In this document: positions 4,044-6,575 of the stretch, in pieces
Layout: each line of letters begins with the position of its first letter
Numbering within the stretch: position 1 is the first letter of the stretch
Source: Quisquiliibacterium sp.
GTDB lineage: Bacteria; Pseudomonadota; Gammaproteobacteria; Burkholderiales; Burkholderiaceae_E
Reading direction: 5' to 3'
Assembly: GCA_023257915.1 (NCBI GenBank)
Contig: JALRBB010000312.1
Span: 1-6,575 of the forward strand
Length of the DNA stretch: 6,575 bases
Notes under the pieces: generated by a model
Told to the model about the DNA's origin: nothing
The model's input: the letters and a program-made list of their open reading frames with translations, nothing else
Database searches by the model: none
Program-made: the position numbers and the translations under genes

Positions 4044-6575
4044 TTGTCCTCTCTGCGCACACGCAAGACCCGTCCTTTCGAGCATCTGCAGCGCCAGGCG
4101 CGTCAGCAGCAGTCGTCCTATCACGAGGCCAAGACCCGCATCGACAATTACTCGATGCAATTGCGCGACGCGCTGGAGCGCGTCGAGCGCAATAAATCGC
4201 TGTACGACCTTCTGGCCGAAAACATCGGCGAAGCGATCAGCGTGATGAATCAAGACGGGACCTATGCCTACTTCAGCCCTTCATGGCTGAGAGTTCTGGG
4301 CGTCATGCCAGGCAAGGGGTTCTCGCCTGACGAAATTACCCACCCCGAAGATCACGATCGCCTGATCGCCGCAATCAGCGAGGCATTTGAAACGGGCAGT
4401 GCGGATACTGCTCCGTATCGAATCATCGTTCCCGATACCGGTGAATTGCGCTGGATGCGCTCAAGCGCTTCCGGCGTTCGGGATCGCAACGGGAATGTGA
4501 TCAAGCTAATCACAGTCACCAGAGACATCACCGACGAGCATCTGCAGACGCAGCAATGGCAGGCTGAATTGGCGCGCCACCGGCTCTTGCTCGGCTCCAC
4601 CTCGGAACTCATTGCGGTGCTGGATGCCGACTTGTCCATTCGCTATCACAACGCAGCGCTTGAGCGGCTCTTTGCATCGAGACTCGAGCCAGCCCATCTG
4701 CTATCAACCATTCATCCGCAAGACCGGCCAGCGCTTGAGGCTGCGTATCACCGCCTTCTGGATACCGGAGCCGAACAAACACTGAGCTTTCGTGTTTCAC
4801 CGACTCCGCACCAGCAAATCTGGCTGCGCGCGGTCGCGACCCCGCTCCCAGATGAGCTTGGCCGACCAGAGTCGATCGCACTCGTCGCTCTCGATGTCTC
4901 CCAACTATTCGAAGCGCAGGAATCCTTGGCGTTGAGCGAGCAGCTCTATCGTCAGCTTGCCGAAGATACGCCAGACCACATCCTGATCTGCCAAGAAGGC
5001 GGCCAGATCTCATACGCCAACCCGGCAGCTCTGGATTTCTACGGCCGCCCGGGTCCCGCAAGCTTGCACGCCCTCGAAGCGCTCGCTCACCCGGATGATC
5101 TCGAGGAGATCCGTGGCCTGCTGATGGATGGCTTTTCGCGCAAGGTACCGCGCGCAGGCTTTCTCAGAGCCGCAGACCAACAGGGCGCCTACCGAACCTT
5201 TGATTTGCAGATTTCGCCAATCTCCACCGTTGCCGACAAGCCCGCCGAGTTCCTGCTGGTCGCCCGGGACCGCACCGAGCTTGTTCAGATCCGCCAGGAA
5301 CTGGAGCATCGGGAGCGACGATTCCGCCAACTGGCCGACAACGTTCCGGATGCGATCACTCTTTTCGATCTCGATGGTCACGCGATCTACGACAATCCCT
5401 CGGTGGCCAGGCTATTCGGTGCACCCAGACCACTCGGGCGGCATTTCACCTACGGACTGAATGAACAAACCAGCGCGCTTGCCCGTCAGGCAGTCGCCGA
5501 CGCACTGCATGACGCGCAGAACCGGCAGGTCGAACTCGACGCCACCAGCGCGGATGGAGGCCTTCTGAGCATCAATGGTTTGGTCTGCGTCACTCGCAGT
5601 CCAGACAATCAGCCCGACGGCTTCATCGTCATCCGCAATGACCTCACCCCGCTCAGACAGGCCTTACGGGAACTTGAAAAGAGCGAACGGCAATTTCGCA
5701 GCCTGATTGAGCAGACAAACGACTTCATGCAGGTGATCGGTGCAGATGGCTCCAGTCTGTACAGAAATCCGGCTTTACTAGATTTCCTGGGAACCACTGC
5801 AGCTTCGGAAGATGCCTTGGTAGGCGGAGCGGTCCACCCTGACGACCGGCAGAAAGTCATCGACAACATCGGCGAGCTGCTCGCGGGCAGAGGGACCAAC
5901 GTTGGCGAGTACCGCCTCATCAGCCCGAAGACTGGCAAGACACACTGGGTATCGGCGTCCGGCGCGCTATTGCGCAACTCGGATGGCAGCGTCGACCAGT
6001 TGTTCACCACCTTTCGCGACATTACCGAGATCAAGGAAACCGAAGAACAACGCGCCCGTAGCGAGCAGATGTTCCGTTCGCTGATCGAAAACATGCCCGG
6101 TTTCGTGCAAATTTTCGATCCCGAAAAAATGATCTCGATCTACGATTCGCCGTCGCTTATCGCCGCTGCCGGCGATAGCTATCTTGAAGAGGCGCTCCCC
6201 TTTGATATCTTCATTCATCCGGACGACCGCGCCAAGGCGAACGCGGCTGCGCGCGCTTGCATCACCACCGGGGATCGTCAATTCGAGACATTCCGCATTA
6301 CGTTTCAGCCGGGACAAGACATCTGGGTCGACGCCTCATTACTGTTGCTTCGCGCAGAGAACCAGAACGTCGGGTTCCACGACGGCGACCGTCTGCTGGT
6401 CATCTGCCATGACATCACGCAATTGAAGCGATCCGAAGAGTCGATGCGCCAGACGCAAAAGCTCGAAGCGATCGGCCAGCTAACCGGCGGACTGGCGCAT
6501 GACTTCAACAACCTGCTTGGCATCGTCATCGGCAATCTCGACTGGCTTGAGGAGCACCTTCCCGACGATCCTGCC
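4044..6575 (+). CDS. Soluble multi-PAS sensor histidine kinase, 3' end outside window
   Basis: The frame is open to the window end, giving 844 residues from TTG 4044. Residues 1-53 are polar and probably coiled coil. Six PAS domains follow: about 54-164, 182-290, 302-412, 427-536, 551-662 and 677-793. Most end in a PAC-like D-I/L-T or similar motif (RDITDE, RNDLTP, RDITEI, HDITQL), and linkers of the form (K/R)SE-x2-F-R-S/Q-L lead into the next domain. Five domains carry an HPxD motif (His100, 224, 349, 598, 725); the fourth does not. After PAS6 comes a HisKA domain, KLEAIGQLTGGLAHDFNNLL, with phospho-acceptor His819. The AHDFNNLL type is common in hybrid kinases with a C-terminal receiver, but that part is not visible. 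No signal peptide or membrane helix is seen, so it should act in the cytoplasm; ligands are unknown. The start is uncertain: the stop at 3993 and the lack of ATG or GTG before 4155 leave TTG 4044 (weak GGA 8 bases upstream) or ATG 4155. I prefer 4044 because the frame looks coding before 4155. Confidence 0.93.
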   Translation, partial: MSSLRTRKTRPFEHLQRQARQQQSSYHEAKTRIDNYSMQLRDALERVERNKSLYDLLAENIGEAISVMNQDGTYAYFSPSWLRVLGVMPGKGFSPDEITHPEDHDRLIAAISEAFETGSADTAPYRIIVPDTGELRWMRSSASGVRDRNGNVIKLITVTRDITDEHLQTQQWQAELARHRLLLGSTSELIAVLDADLSIRYHNAALERLFASRLEPAHLLSTIHPQDRPALEAAYHRLLDTGAEQTLSFRVSPTPHQQIWLRAVATPLPDELGRPESIALVALDVSQLFEAQESLALSEQLYRQLAEDTPDHILICQEGGQISYANPAALDFYGRPGPASLHALEALAHPDDLEEIRGLLMDGFSRKVPRAGFLRAADQQGAYRTFDLQISPISTVADKPAEFLLVARDRTELVQIRQELEHRERRFRQLADNVPDAITLFDLDGHAIYDNPSVARLFGAPRPLGRHFTYGLNEQTSALARQAVADALHDAQNRQVELDATSADGGLLSINGLVCVTRSPDNQPDGFIVIRNDLTPLRQALRELEKSERQFRSLIEQTNDFMQVIGADGSSLYRNPALLDFLGTTAASEDALVGGAVHPDDRQKVIDNIGELLAGRGTNVGEYRLISPKTGKTHWVSASGALLRNSDGSVDQLFTTFRDITEIKETEEQRARSEQMFRSLIENMPGFVQIFDPEKMISIYDSPSLIAAAGDSYLEEALPFDIFIHPDDRAKANAAARACITTGDRQFETFRITFQPGQDIWVDASLLLLRAENQNVGFHDGDRLLVICHDITQLKRSEESMRQTQKLEAIGQLTGGLAHDFNNLLGIVIGNLDWLEEHLPDDPA

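Noticed and set aside
3880..4253. Open frames of about 120 codons on both strands at the kinase 5' end
   Set aside because: Neither gives a recognisable protein and both overlap the kinase frame, which shows clear PAS sequence from about 4203.
5609..6535. Antisense frames of 76 to 161 codons in the PAS region
   Set aside because: They are shadows of the continuous kinase frame, with biased serine- and arginine-rich composition and no family match.

Overview
The window looks like chromosomal DNA of a moderately GC-rich gammaproteobacterium. The grounds are a homodimeric-type pyruvate dehydrogenase E1 (AceE) very close to the E. coli protein, REP palindromes of the TGTGGGAG...CGAATG form familiar from Pseudomonas and relatives, a group II truncated globin, and a soluble multi-PAS histidine kinase. 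The exact genus cannot be read from the sequence.

Layout. Positions 1-98 hold the last codons of an unidentified + strand gene. Positions 99-336 are intergenic and repeat-rich: a small GC hairpin repeat (106-125), a GGGGTCAGATCCC element (142-164), an inverted pair of REP sequences (184-259) and a third, truncated REP (286-300). A group II truncated haemoglobin gene starts at 337 on the + strand. It runs head-on into aceE, which is read on the - strand from 3213. The two genes join at about 550-567, and both appear to have lost their 3' ends there. The globin stops being globin after residue 76, before its haem-ligand histidine. AceE loses about 15 C-terminal residues and reads on through antisense globin and REP DNA to a stop at 163-165, which adds about 129 foreign residues. 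No aceF or lpd follows aceE.

Upstream of aceE are a strong ribosome-binding site, a plausible sigma-70 promoter and an AT palindrome. Divergent from it lies a single tRNA-Arg(ACG) gene (3443-3519) with its own promoter and a strong intrinsic terminator (3537-3571). Positions 3572-4043 contain no recognisable gene, only interlocked short direct repeats and a few small inverted repeats.

From about 4044 to the window end runs a large soluble sensor histidine kinase: six PAS domains in tandem, then a HisKA domain with phospho-acceptor His819. The window cuts it just after the H-box, so the ATPase domain and any receiver domain lie outside.

The genes do not form one pathway. AceE is central metabolism, the tRNA is translation and the kinase is signalling. 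The most notable observation is the aceE/globin head-on fusion. It is best explained as a deletion at microhomology, or as an assembly join, that removed the 3' ends of two convergent genes. I see no clear new multi-gene system.
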